From positions 1 through 37,573 of the forward strand of contig JAADES010000003.1 of assembly GCA_013153315.1 (NCBI GenBank): 37,573 nt of DNA. The letters run 5' to 3'. This DNA is from Aquificota bacterium. GTDB taxonomy: Bacteria; Aquificota; Aquificia; Aquificales; QOAS01. A program made the position numbers and the translations under genes. Of the stretch, positions 27,258 through 35,835 are shown one piece after another. The notes beneath the pieces are model-generated. The model saw only the letters and a program-made list of their open reading frames with translations, made no database searches and was not told where the DNA came from. Numbering within the stretch: the stretch's first letter is position 1; each line of letters starts with the position of its first letter.

Positions 27258-28385
27258 ATGCACCCTTTGGAGGAAGAGCTAAAAAAAGAACTCCAACAGT
27301 TGAAGGAATTAAATCTTTACCGAGAAAGGAAAATTGTTAAAGGCCTTACCGTTTTATGTTCCAACAATTATTTAAACCTTTCTAACCATCCGAAGGTTAA
27401 AGAGAGTGCCAAAAGGGCTATAGACCTCTTTTCAACCTCCGGCGGGGCTTCCCAGCTTGTTAGCGGCTACACGCCCTTGCACCAACAAACCGAGCAAACC
27501 CTTCAAGAGGTAAAGGGCATACCCGCCTGCATCACGGTGGGAAGCGGTTTTTTGGCGAATTTAGCTATTCTTACCGCCCTTTTAAATAAAGAGGACATAG
27601 TTTTTTCCGACCAACTAAATCACGCATCAATCATAGACGGTGTTAGGCTTTCCAAGGCTAAAAAAGTTGTTTACCCCCACAGGGACACTAAAACCTTGAA
27701 ACAACTTTTGGAAACCTATAGAAATACCTACCGTAGATGTGTTATTGTCAGCGACTCCGTTTTTAGTATGGATGGAGATATAGCCCCACTGAAGGAATTG
27801 GTTAAATTGGCCAAAACCTTTAACTGTTTTTTAGTTATCGACGATGCCCACGCTACGGGAACTATTGGTTTATCTTCCCTCCACTATGCGGGTATAGATT
27901 GGGAAAGCCCTATAGTGGAGGTGGGAACATTTTCCAAAGCCTTGGGAAGTTATGGAGCCTATATATGTGCCTCCAAGGTGGTTATTGAATATTTGGTGAA
28001 CAAAGCCCGTCCGATTATCTTTTCCACCTCCCTGCCACCGCCCGCTTTGGCCGCCGCCCAAACCTCCCTTAGGTTAATTAAGGAAAATCCCACCCTAATG
28101 GAACGATTACAAAAACTTTCCCGTTGGATTAAAACTGAACTAAGAAACCTAGGGGTGGATTTAGGTTTAACCGAAGATATAACCCCCATAGTTCCCTTAA
28201 TGGTTTACTCCGAAGAAAGGGCCATTAAATTGAGAGACCGACTTTTGGAGGAAGGCTTTTTTGTTCAGGCTATTAGATATCCGACGGTGGAAAAGGAAAA
28301 GGCCCGACTGAGGTTGACCATAACTTTGGAACACCCCGGGGAGGTTTACGAGAAATTCTTAAAACTCCTCAAGAGGTTTCTTTAA
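27258..28385 (+). CDS. bioF: 8-amino-7-oxononanoate synthase (BioF-type alpha-oxoamine synthase)
   Basis: BioF condenses pimeloyl-ACP or -CoA with L-alanine in biotin synthesis. The 375-residue PLP fold-type I protein shows CSNNYLNLSNHPKV, the GGASQLVSGYTPLHQQTEQTL segment, DQLNHASIIDGVRLSKAK, SDSVFSMDGDIAPL, DDAHATGTIG and the PLP lysine in GTFSKALGSYGAY. The end motifs ARPIIFSTSLPP and FFVQAIRYPTVEKEKARLRLTITLEH favour BioF over glycine C-acetyltransferase. A GGGGGAAAG lies about 12 nt before the ATG. The ABC exporter gene follows at 14 nt. No other bio genes are in the window. Confidence 0.88.
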   Translation: MHPLEEELKKELQQLKELNLYRERKIVKGLTVLCSNNYLNLSNHPKVKESAKRAIDLFSTSGGASQLVSGYTPLHQQTEQTLQEVKGIPACITVGSGFLANLAILTALLNKEDIVFSDQLNHASIIDGVRLSKAKKVVYPHRDTKTLKQLLETYRNTYRRCVIVSDSVFSMDGDIAPLKELVKLAKTFNCFLVIDDAHATGTIGLSSLHYAGIDWESPIVEVGTFSKALGSYGAYICASKVVIEYLVNKARPIIFSTSLPPPALAAAQTSLRLIKENPTLMERLQKLSRWIKTELRNLGVDLGLTEDITPIVPLMVYSEERAIKLRDRLLEEGFFVQAIRYPTVEKEKARLRLTITLEHPGEVYEKFLKLLKRFL

Positions 28386-28399
28386 TCTTTTTTCTTTCA

Positions 28400-30037
28400 A
28401 TGTTTCAAACCCTTCAAAGGTTAAAAGATTATTTTTATCCTTACCGTTGGATATTGCTCTTGGCCCTTTTGGGTAGCTTACTGGAAGGAATTTCCTATTC
28501 GGGTCTTAGCTTTGTGGTTAAGAACCTGATAGATAAGGTTCTGGTTGAAAAAAATTCCTCCCTCCTTTGGGTTGTTGTTTTCTCGGTAATCCTTTTAGGG
28601 GTTTTAAAACAAGTGGGTTTCCTATTGGGGGAACTTCTTTATAAATACACCGTTGTTCGGGTGGTTAACGACCTCCGTAGGAAGGTTTTTGAAAAATTCC
28701 TAAACCTACCGACGGAGGTTTTCCTTTCTCGGCCTTCGGGGGAGTGGGTTAGCCGCCTTACCAACGACCTTAAAGCTCTAAAGGATTACTTGGAAGGTTT
28801 CGGCGTTAAACTGGCGAGGGAATTTTTTACAGTTCTCCTCCTAACGGGGGTTTTACTCTATTTTGATTGGAAACTATTTCTGTTGTTTTTATTAATATCC
28901 CCCCTGCTGGCAAAAAGTTTTTCCTACTTCGGTAGGAAGAGAAAAAAATATTCCAAGCTTTACCAGGAAACTTTGGCCGACTTTTTAAACTTTGTCGACA
29001 ATGTTTCCCAAGCCTTTGAAAATCTGAAATTTCTCTCCCGCTTTTACCTTTTGCGGCTCTTTTTGAACCGTTTGAGAAAGTTGTTTAAGGTGGAATTCAA
29101 AACGGTTGTATATTCGGCGGGCTACCTTTCGGTAATAGAAATATTGGGTTATCTTTTCGTTTCCGCCGTTTTACTCTACGGCGGTTGGAGGGTTATAGAG
29201 GGAGACCTTACGGCGGGAACCTTTATTTCCTTTTTGGGAACTCTTTTTTTGCTCTATAACTCCCTCCAACAGCTCCAAAGGGCGGCCGTCTCTTTAAAAG
29301 CCCTCGAACCTATATTGGAGCGAATTGAGGAATTTTTAGCCCTTCCTTCGGAAAAAGAAAGGGGCAAACCCTTTAAAGGTTTAAAAAATTCCATAAAGGT
29401 GGAAAAACTATCTTTGGAAGTAAATGGAAAAACCCTTTTGGAAGATATAAATATTTCCTTTCCCAAAGGGGAGAAGGTTTTTATTTACGGTCCTTCGGGA
29501 GGAGGAAAGTCTACGCTCCTTAAGGTGCTTTCTTCAATTTATACAAACTACCGCGGGAAAGTCCTCTATGATGAAACCGAATTAAGGGAATTAAATCTTT
29601 CCACCTTTAGGGGGAAAACCTATTACCAATCCCAAAAGGTGGTTTTGTTTAACGACACGGTAAGGAACAACCTCTTAATAGCCAACCCTCGGGCGGGAGA
29701 AAAGGAGCTTTTAAAAGCCCTATTGTTGGCAAAGGCCGATTTTGTCCTTAACTGGGAAAAAGGTTTGAATACCATTGTAGGGGGCGGGGGTGTTAACCTC
29801 TCGGGGGGACAACAGCAAAGAATTGCCCTTGCACGGTTATTTTTAAAGCATCCCCAAATAATCTTTCTTGACGAGGCAACATCGGCCCTCGACCCCGAAA
29901 CCGAACGGGAGGTTATCAAAAATATCCTTTCCACCTACCCCGAGGCCAATATTTTCTTTGTTTCCCACCGACCGCAGACAGCTACATTTTTCGACCGTCG
30001 CCTTAAGGTGGAAAAAGGAAAAATTTACCTTCCTTAG
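28400..30037 (+). CDS. MsbA-like ABC exporter (fused permease and ATPase)
   Basis: A 545-residue half-transporter with six membrane helices (about 15-300) followed by the ATPase domain. The ATPase has Walker A GPSGGGKSTLL, a Q-loop in YYQSQKVVLFNDTVRNNL, the signature LSGGQQQRIALARLFL, Walker B QIIFLDEATSALD and a switch His in FFVSHRP. It works as a homodimer or heterodimer and probably exports lipid or another hydrophobic compound. Family members include MsbA (lipid A flippase), but the specific substrate is not shown. Two open overlaps with bioF context suggest cotranscription; no Shine-Dalgarno is clear at its ATG, 14 nt after bioF. Confidence 0.9.
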   Translation: MFQTLQRLKDYFYPYRWILLLALLGSLLEGISYSGLSFVVKNLIDKVLVEKNSSLLWVVVFSVILLGVLKQVGFLLGELLYKYTVVRVVNDLRRKVFEKFLNLPTEVFLSRPSGEWVSRLTNDLKALKDYLEGFGVKLAREFFTVLLLTGVLLYFDWKLFLLFLLISPLLAKSFSYFGRKRKKYSKLYQETLADFLNFVDNVSQAFENLKFLSRFYLLRLFLNRLRKLFKVEFKTVVYSAGYLSVIEILGYLFVSAVLLYGGWRVIEGDLTAGTFISFLGTLFLLYNSLQQLQRAAVSLKALEPILERIEEFLALPSEKERGKPFKGLKNSIKVEKLSLEVNGKTLLEDINISFPKGEKVFIYGPSGGGKSTLLKVLSSIYTNYRGKVLYDETELRELNLSTFRGKTYYQSQKVVLFNDTVRNNLLIANPRAGEKELLKALLLAKADFVLNWEKGLNTIVGGGGVNLSGGQQQRIALARLFLKHPQIIFLDEATSALDPETEREVIKNILSTYPEANIFFVSHRPQTATFFDRRLKVEKGKIYLP

Positions 30038-30108
30038 GTGTCAAAACTTGTCAAAAGATAATCCTTTAATCGTTTTCTTTTATAAAAACCTTTTGGAGGT
30101 TAAGAAAA

Positions 30109-30594
30109 ATGTTGAAATACTACTTTGCCTTTGGTTCCAACATGAACCCCCAAAGGATGAAAAAGAGGGGGGTTAAATTCAAAAGCTGTCAAAGGGCGGT
30201 GTTAAAAGACTACAAGCTGGTGTTTAATAAACAGGCCTACCGTGGAAACCCCAACGAGGGTTATGCAAATATAGAACCCTGCGAAGGTTGCATTGTTGAA
30301 GGAGTTTTATACGAACTAAGGTATCCCGAAGAGGGCATAGCCAAATTGGACTATTACGAAGGTTTCTATGGAGAAAACGACCCCGAAAACCACTATAACC
30401 GTGTAATAGTGGAAGTTGAAACCGACGACGGTAGGAAAGTCAAAGCCTACACCTACATAGCCAATCCCCGCAGGGTTAACAACAATCTAAAACCTACAGA
30501 GGACTATAAAAAAAACCTTTTAGAGGCTTGTGAATTGGGTATTCTTTCGGAGGAATACTGCAAATTTCTCCGTTCGGTGGAAACTTTGGATTAA
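30109..30594 (+). CDS. Gamma-glutamylcyclotransferase-like (AIG2/GGCT fold) protein
   Basis: This 161-residue protein has the GGCT fold: start YYFAFGSNMNPQRMKKRG with the phosphate-binding YGSN-type loop (here FGSN), then KDYKLVFNKQ, PCEGCIVEGVLYEL and the catalytic Glu candidate in YYEGFYG, then YNRVIVEVETDDGRKVKAYTYIA. The family cyclises gamma-glutamyl amines or peptides, releasing 5-oxoproline. A GGAGG lies 10 nt before the ATG. It is convergent with pilB. Which gamma-glutamyl substrate it uses cannot be read from sequence. Confidence 0.85.
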   Translation: MLKYYFAFGSNMNPQRMKKRGVKFKSCQRAVLKDYKLVFNKQAYRGNPNEGYANIEPCEGCIVEGVLYELRYPEEGIAKLDYYEGFYGENDPENHYNRVIVEVETDDGRKVKAYTYIANPRRVNNNLKPTEDYKKNLLEACELGILSEEYCKFLRSVETLD

Positions 30595-30596
30595 TT

Positions 30597-30628
30597 TTTC
30601 CCTCTAAAGGTTTTAAGAAAGAGGGAAA
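30597..30628. terminator. Inverted repeat between convergent genes
   Basis: TTTCCCTCT and AGAGGGAAA form a 9-bp stem with a 14-nt loop between the ends of the GGCT-like gene and pilB. No strong T run follows in either direction, so a terminator role is only probable. Confidence 0.4.
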
Positions 30629-30650
30629 CCTTGTGAAGGGTATAAAAAAG

Positions 30651-32486
30651 TTAATCCGCAATAAGAACCCTCTTAACCTCTTCTATGGAGGTTAAACCTT
30701 TTCCTATTTTTACCAAACCGTCTTCGTAGAGGGTTCGCATACCGTGGTTTATAGCTTCCAATTTTATTTCTTGGGCATTGGCTCCCTTTAGAACGAGGTT
30801 TTTTATATCCTCGTTCATTTCCAGAAGCTCGTGGACGGCCAAACGGCCTTTATAGCCGGTGTTGTTGCAGTGGTCGCATCCTTTGGGGTTTTCGGTATAA
30901 ATTTCCAATCCGCCGTTTAGGAGCTTCTGGTATTCCCCCAAGGCTTCGACAATTTTTTTCTTCTTCTCGGGGTCTTTTTCTTTGGCCAAACGGGTTTGAA
31001 GATTTTCAATAACCCTTTTTATGGAATTTTTTACCTTTTTTTCCAAGTCTCGGTAGAACTCGGGAGGATACTTTTCCTTTGCGGGTATTTTGCATTTTGG
31101 GCAAAGTTTCCTTATCAAACGCTGGGCCACAACAAGGTTTAAAGAGGTTCCCACCAAGAAGGGTTCTATACCCATATCGACCAACCTTGTTATGGTGGAA
31201 GGTGCGTCGTTGGTGTGGAGGGTGGAAAATACCAAGTGACCGGTTAGGGCCGCCTTAATGGCGATTTCGCCCGTTTCGATATCCCTAATCTCACCCACCA
31301 GGATAATATCGGGGTCTTGCCTTAGGAAGGCCTTCAGGGCCGCGGCAAAGGTTAGACCAACCTTCTCGTTTATTTGAACTTGGTTTATACCGGGTATGGC
31401 CACCTCGACCGGGTCTTCAGCGGTCATGATGTTTACTTCGGGGGTGTTTCTCTCTTGAAGGGCGGTGTAAAGGGTAGTTGTTTTACCCGAACCTGTGGGA
31501 CCGGTTACCAATACCATACCCCAGGGTTGCCATATGTGGTGGCGGAATAAAAATAGATTGTCCGCTTCGAAACCCAAATCTTCCAAGCGAAAGCGTAAAT
31601 ATTTCTCCGCCTCTTGGATACGTAAAACTATTTTTTCGCCGTAAATGGTGGGCAAGGTGGATACCCTGAAGTCTATTTTTCTTCCTTGAAGAATAATCCT
31701 TATCCTACCGTCTTGGGGTTTACGCCTTTCCGAAATATCGAGGTTGGCCATTATCTTGATACGGGCCGCAATAGGGTCTTTCAACCTTTTGGGTAGCCTT
31801 TGGAAAATCCTTAAAATACCGTCAATTCTGTAGCGAACTAAAACCTCCTTTTCCTGGGGTTCTATATGGATATCCGAAGCTCCCCTTTTAACACCCTCGG
31901 CAAGAATAGCGTTAACCAATTTGATTATGGGAGCCTCTTCCTCGGCCGCCCTTACAACGGAGTTCCAGTCAACTTCTTCTTCGAGAGCTTCGGCTTCAAT
32001 TTCCTCCTCGCCGAATTCGGATAGAATTTCGTCAACAACGCTTTCGGATTCCTCTTCCAAAGAACCCAAAATTTGGTTTATTACCGAAACTGGGACAGCA
32101 ACCGGAATAGCCCTTTGGGCTTTCAAAATAAATTTTAAGGTGGTAATAGCTTCGGTATTAAAAGGGTTAAACGTCAAAACATGGAGAACTCCATTTTCCA
32201 CCTTCAGAGGTAGAACTTTGTATTTTTTTAAAACCTCCAAAGGAACTTTCTTTAGAAGCTCCTCATCGAGGTCTTTTTTCTCTACACTTTCTAGGGTTTT
32301 TATTCCAAAATGGGTTTCCAAAAGGTGGAGAAATTTTTTTTCGTCCAAAAGACCTTTGGAAGTTAAATATTCAATAACGTCCGTTTGGGGTTTTAACTCT
32401 GCTTTAACCTGGTTTGCCACCTCTGCGGTCAAAATTCCCAAACGAACCAAAAATTGAAGAATTTTTTCATTCATTGCTTCATTCAT
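30651..32486 (-). CDS. pilB: Type IV pilus/type II secretion assembly ATPase (PilB/GspE family)
   Basis: This hexameric ATPase drives pilus or pseudopilus extension. The 611-residue protein has an N-terminal T2SSE-N-type domain (about 1-150), then the linker and the ATPase domain: Walker [13 protein letters not shown], the Asp box TAEDPVEVAIPGINQVQI, Walker B LVGEIRDIETGEIAIKAALTGHLV and the His box STLHTND. A metal-binding segment with CPKCKIP and CDHCNNTGYKGR near 470 and 555 holds zinc. The ATG at 32486 overlaps the end of panB, which supplies a GGAGG 9 nt before it. GspE versus PilB is not separable here; other pilus genes are not adjacent. Confidence 0.92.
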   Translation of the reverse strand: MNEAMNEKILQFLVRLGILTAEVANQVKAELKPQTDVIEYLTSKGLLDEKKFLHLLETHFGIKTLESVEKKDLDEELLKKVPLEVLKKYKVLPLKVENGVLHVLTFNPFNTEAITTLKFILKAQRAIPVAVPVSVINQILGSLEEESESVVDEILSEFGEEEIEAEALEEEVDWNSVVRAAEEEAPIIKLVNAILAEGVKRGASDIHIEPQEKEVLVRYRIDGILRIFQRLPKRLKDPIAARIKIMANLDISERRKPQDGRIRIILQGRKIDFRVSTLPTIYGEKIVLRIQEAEKYLRFRLEDLGFEADNLFLFRHHIWQPWGMVLVTGPTGSGKTTTLYTALQERNTPEVNIMTAEDPVEVAIPGINQVQINEKVGLTFAAALKAFLRQDPDIILVGEIRDIETGEIAIKAALTGHLVFSTLHTNDAPSTITRLVDMGIEPFLVGTSLNLVVAQRLIRKLCPKCKIPAKEKYPPEFYRDLEKKVKNSIKRVIENLQTRLAKEKDPEKKKKIVEALGEYQKLLNGGLEIYTENPKGCDHCNNTGYKGRLAVHELLEMNEDIKNLVLKGANAQEIKLEAINHGMRTLYEDGLVKIGKGLTSIEEVKRVLIAD

Positions 32487-33282
32487 ATATGTTTTCCTCC
32501 GATGGGAATATACCTTTTTCGACCTCTTTTTTATATTGGGATAAGGCCTCTTTAAAAAGTTTGCTTGCGTTCAAATATCTCTTAACAAATTTGGGTTTTA
32601 TATCTTCTACCAAACCTACCAGATCGTGGAAAACCAAAACCTGCCCGTCGGTATGGGGGCCCGCTCCTATTCCTATTACAGGAATGGATAATGTTTCGGT
32701 TATCTCTTTGGCTATATCGGCGGGGGTTGCCTCCAGCACGAGCATAACAGCCCCCGCCCGCTCAAGTCCTTGGGCTTCTTCCAAAAGGCGTTTTTTCTCC
32801 TCTTCGCGGCGGCCAACTACTTTAGCCCCGCCGAAGATTTGGATTTTTTGGGGCGTAAAGCCCAAGTGGCCCACAACCGCAACCCCAATTTCGGCCAACT
32901 TTTCCACCAAAGGTAAGATTTCTTTACCACCCTCCAACTTTACGGCGTCGGCGTTGGTTTCCTTTATTACGCGGATTACATTTTCCACCGCCTGCGAAAG
33001 GGATACCTGATAGCTCCCGAAGGGCATATCGGCTATTACAAAGGCCCTTTTTGCTCCCTTTTTGACCGCTTTGGTGTGATAAATAATTTCGTCCAGGCTT
33101 ACTCCTAAGGTATTTTCTTCGCCTTTAAAAACCATTCCGAGGGAATCGCCTACCAGAATGGAGTCTATGCCCACCTCATCGCAAAGCTTGGCCGAAAGGT
33201 AGTCGTAGGTGGAAACCATTGTGATTTTTTGCTTCTGCTGTTTCTTTTTAAGGAGGCTTCTAAGGGTAACCTTTTTTTGCAT
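32479..33282 (-). CDS. panB: 3-methyl-2-oxobutanoate hydroxymethyltransferase
   Basis: PanB makes ketopantoate from alpha-ketoisovalerate and methylene-THF in pantothenate synthesis. Motifs include MVSTYDYLSAKLCDEVGIDSILVGDSLGMV (metal-binding Asp), VKLEGG, GHLGFTPQKI and the end IGIGAGPHTDGQVLVFHDL. The frame opens with a GTG at 33396 inside argS, but I chose the ATG at 33282. It gives 267 residues, the family length, while the extra 38 residues are unlike PanB. The chosen start lacks a clear Shine-Dalgarno. The stop overlaps pilB by 8 nt, and argS ends 94 nt upstream. Confidence 0.93.
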   Translation of the reverse strand: MQKKVTLRSLLKKKQQKQKITMVSTYDYLSAKLCDEVGIDSILVGDSLGMVFKGEENTLGVSLDEIIYHTKAVKKGAKRAFVIADMPFGSYQVSLSQAVENVIRVIKETNADAVKLEGGKEILPLVEKLAEIGVAVVGHLGFTPQKIQIFGGAKVVGRREEEKKRLLEEAQGLERAGAVMLVLEATPADIAKEITETLSIPVIGIGAGPHTDGQVLVFHDLVGLVEDIKPKFVKRYLNASKLFKEALSQYKKEVEKGIFPSEENIYE

Positions 33283-33376
33283 ACACAAAAGAATTTTAAA
33301 AATCCCAACAAGGGGAAAAGCAAAGTTAATAAGCCAAAAATGGGAATTTTTTGCAATAGAAACTGTAAAGGTTATT

Positions 33377-35134
33377 TCACATTCTTTCAGGGGCACTTAT
33401 GCCGATAAATTTAAACAGCAACCTTAGGGCGGTTCTTATAGCTTTAAGAAGTGCCAAGCGGGCTTTCATGAGTTCTTCATCGTCGACCATTACACGGTAG
33501 TGGTTGTAATAGTAGTGAAATTCCTTTACCAACTGCACCGCCAGCTGGGGCAACAGGTGAATTTCCCTACTCTTTGCTATGGAAATTAGTTCATCTTTGA
33601 GGGCGGCCAAATGTTTTATAAGCTCTATTTCCGTTTCGGTGTTTAAGAGTTCTGGATTAAATTCAAAATCCCCTTCGGGGTCAAAACCTTTACGGTTTTT
33701 AACCTCGCGGAATATACCGCTAATTCTGGCGTGGGCGTATTGGACATAATAAACGGGGTTTTCCGAGCTTTGGGCCTTTGCTTTGTCTATATCGAACTCC
33801 AAGGGGGTGTCGCTTCGCTTGGTAATAAACCAAAAGCGTATGGCGTCGGTGCCCACCTCCGACATCAATTCCCTCAAAGTTACGAAGTTTCCGGCCCTCT
33901 TGGACATTTTTACCTCTTTGCCCTCTTTGAAGAGCTTTACCAACTGGATTAGCTCAAAGTCCAGCCAGCTTTCGGAAACGCCGAAGGCCTTGACCGCCGC
34001 CTTAACGCGGGGAATATAACCGTGGTGGTCGGCACCCCAAACGTTAATAACTTTGTTAAAACCTCTCAAATATTTGTTGTAGTGGTAGGCTATATCGGAA
34101 GCAAAATAGGTATAACTTCCGTCTCTTTTTATAACCACACGGTCTTTATCATCGCCAAATTGGGTGGTTTTAAACCAAACCGCCCCATCTTTTTCATAAA
34201 GCAGACCCTTTTCCCGAAGGTAGGAGAGGGTTTTTTCTACATACTTAGTTTGGTAGAGGCTTTTTTCCGAAAACCAAACGTTGAATTTAACCCCAAAATC
34301 TTCCAAATCCTTTTTAATTTCCTCCAACATCTCTTTTAGTCCGAATTCCGATAGGAAGGCTATAGCCTCTTGGGGAGATAGTTCCAAAATTTGTTCGCGG
34401 TAGAGCTCATAAACCTTTTGGGCTAGCTCTTTTATGTATTCACCGCGGTAGCCGTTTTGCTCAAACTCGTCCCCAATTTGTCTAAATAGTTCGGATATTT
34501 TTGCGTAAAGCCGGTCTTTCTTGGTAGCTTCGCCGGGAGGGGCCATTAGGTAGGAAGCAGCATTATAGGCTCCTTCGTAAACTTTTGAAAGCATTAGCTC
34601 CAAATAGCGGTATAGAATAGAGAGTCCCAACATCCGAATTTGGTTTCCGGCGTCGTTAATGTAGTATTCCCTTACAACATTCCAACCGTAAAAATCCAAC
34701 AGATTAGAGATAACATCCCCCACCACACCACCGCGGCCGTGTCCCAAGTGAAGAGGGCCTGTGGGGTTGGCACTAACATATTCAACCTGAATTTTTCTTC
34801 CCAAACCGAGGTTTTCCTTGTAGAAATCGAACCCCTTGGAAAGGATTTCTTTTAAAACCTTGTAATAGAAATTTTTGGAAAACCTTATGTTGATAAATCC
34901 GGGTTTTGCTACCTCCACGGTTTCAAAGTCGGGATTTTCCCTCAATTTGGAGGCTATACTTTCTGCTATTTCCAAAGGAGGTTTCTTTAAAGATTTGGAC
35001 AAAAGAAAAGCCACGTTTGTAGCTAAATCCCCAAATTCCTTTTTGCGGGGCTTTTCAACTTTAAAGTTAATCCCTTCAAGGTTGAAATTTTCCTTTAATA
35101 CCTTTTTCAGTTCCTTTTCTAAATATCCCTGCAT
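33377..35134 (-). CDS. argS: Arginyl-tRNA synthetase
   Basis: ArgS charges tRNA-Arg. The 585-residue class I synthetase has an N-terminal Add-1 domain (about 1-90). The HIGH-type motif reads ANPTGPLHLGHGRG (about 120-133), the KMSKS-type loop KMSKRAGNFVTL, and the C-terminal anticodon domain includes ENPVYYVQYAHARISGIFRE and the final region with LLKAIRTALRLLFKFIGISAPERM. The ATG is only about 27 bp from the end hairpin of the tnpB element, and no Shine-Dalgarno is visible before it. The insertion may therefore have replaced its native upstream sequence. Confidence 0.97.
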   Translation of the reverse strand: MQGYLEKELKKVLKENFNLEGINFKVEKPRKKEFGDLATNVAFLLSKSLKKPPLEIAESIASKLRENPDFETVEVAKPGFINIRFSKNFYYKVLKEILSKGFDFYKENLGLGRKIQVEYVSANPTGPLHLGHGRGGVVGDVISNLLDFYGWNVVREYYINDAGNQIRMLGLSILYRYLELMLSKVYEGAYNAASYLMAPPGEATKKDRLYAKISELFRQIGDEFEQNGYRGEYIKELAQKVYELYREQILELSPQEAIAFLSEFGLKEMLEEIKKDLEDFGVKFNVWFSEKSLYQTKYVEKTLSYLREKGLLYEKDGAVWFKTTQFGDDKDRVVIKRDGSYTYFASDIAYHYNKYLRGFNKVINVWGADHHGYIPRVKAAVKAFGVSESWLDFELIQLVKLFKEGKEVKMSKRAGNFVTLRELMSEVGTDAIRFWFITKRSDTPLEFDIDKAKAQSSENPVYYVQYAHARISGIFREVKNRKGFDPEGDFEFNPELLNTETEIELIKHLAALKDELISIAKSREIHLLPQLAVQLVKEFHYYYNHYRVMVDDEELMKARLALLKAIRTALRLLFKFIGISAPERM

Positions 35135-35160
35135 TGGAATAAGTAATGTTAGATGACACT

Positions 35161-35286
35161 CTCCCCGCTAAAGCGGGGAGTTTCTCAGCCTCTAAAAGCG
35201 TTGTTAAAGGAGGCTGAGCTATTACTACCCTTAGCAGGTAGTAGGGCGTGCCTGTCCCTCCTACGGGGTGGCTCTAAGCCACCACC
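35161..35286 (-). ncRNA. Candidate omega-RNA (reRNA) at the tnpB 3' end
   Basis: The minus strand folds into four consecutive hairpins. GGTGGCT/AGCCACC spans 35267-35283, TACTACC/GGTAGTA 35223-35243, CTCAGCCTC/GAGGCTGAG 35184-35218 with a 17-nt loop, and CTCCCCGCT/AGCGGGGAG 35161-35180 at the end. This series overlapping the last codons of tnpB is what is known for TnpB guide RNAs, whose 3' guide comes from the flanking DNA. The guide would begin after the last hairpin, in the space before argS. The tnpB tail (GGLEPPRRRDRHALLPAKG) is the translation of this RNA. Confidence 0.75.
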
Positions 35287-35835
35287 GATGTAGGTTTCTC
35301 TCTTTATAACCTCGTGTTTTTTAACATCTACCCTAAAAACTATCAATTTGAATTTCTCTTTTAGTTTGTTTTCAAAAATAAAACCTCTCTTTAGTTTTAA
35401 ATTGAAAAAGTTCCTTGCAATTCCTAAAGAGCCCACAAAATCTCTATGAAACTTAAATCCACATTTAGAACACTTATAGTTTCTGTTATTTGTTTTATTT
35501 TTCTGTCCACACACGGGACAAAGTTGGGTGGAAAACCTTTCGCTTACTTCCACCACTTTAACCCCGTATGCGGAAAGTTTATTTTTAATTTTTTCAATTA
35601 ACTTCCTAAATCTCCAAATTAAATGGATTTTCCTATTAGCGTTTTTGTTATATTTTGCTTTTTCTCTTATACCTTTTACATCACCTATTACAACTGTTCC
35701 TATTTTGTTTTCTAAGCAATAATCTAACAACTTTTTGATATATTTGTTTTCCAAATCCTCTATTTGCCGTTCCACTTTCCATATTTGGTTGTTTAAAGAA
35801 TCTTCTACTCTTTGGTATCTCCTACTTCCTTCCTG
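35185..35835 (-). pseudogene. tnpB: TnpB, C-terminal part (RuvC-II, zinc finger, RuvC-III)
   Basis: This is the second half of a broken TnpB. The frame opens at QEGSRRYQRV just after the 41-nt palindromic insertion and runs 216 residues; the first in-frame possible start is a GTG at 35775. It has the RuvC-II region GTVVIGDVKGIRE, in which the usual catalytic Glu is Gly. The zinc finger is CPVCGQ ... CSKCGFKF, and RuvC-III Asp is in FHRDFVGSLGIARN. Glu residues 45 and 48 positions after that Gly (VEVSERFSTQLC) could serve instead, as described for TnpB and Fanzor proteins with a rearranged site. The end overlaps the omega-RNA. Confidence 0.88.

Noticed and set aside
33283-33396. N-terminal extension of PanB from the GTG inside argS
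   Set aside because: The extra 38 residues do not resemble PanB, and the ATG at 33282 gives the normal family length.
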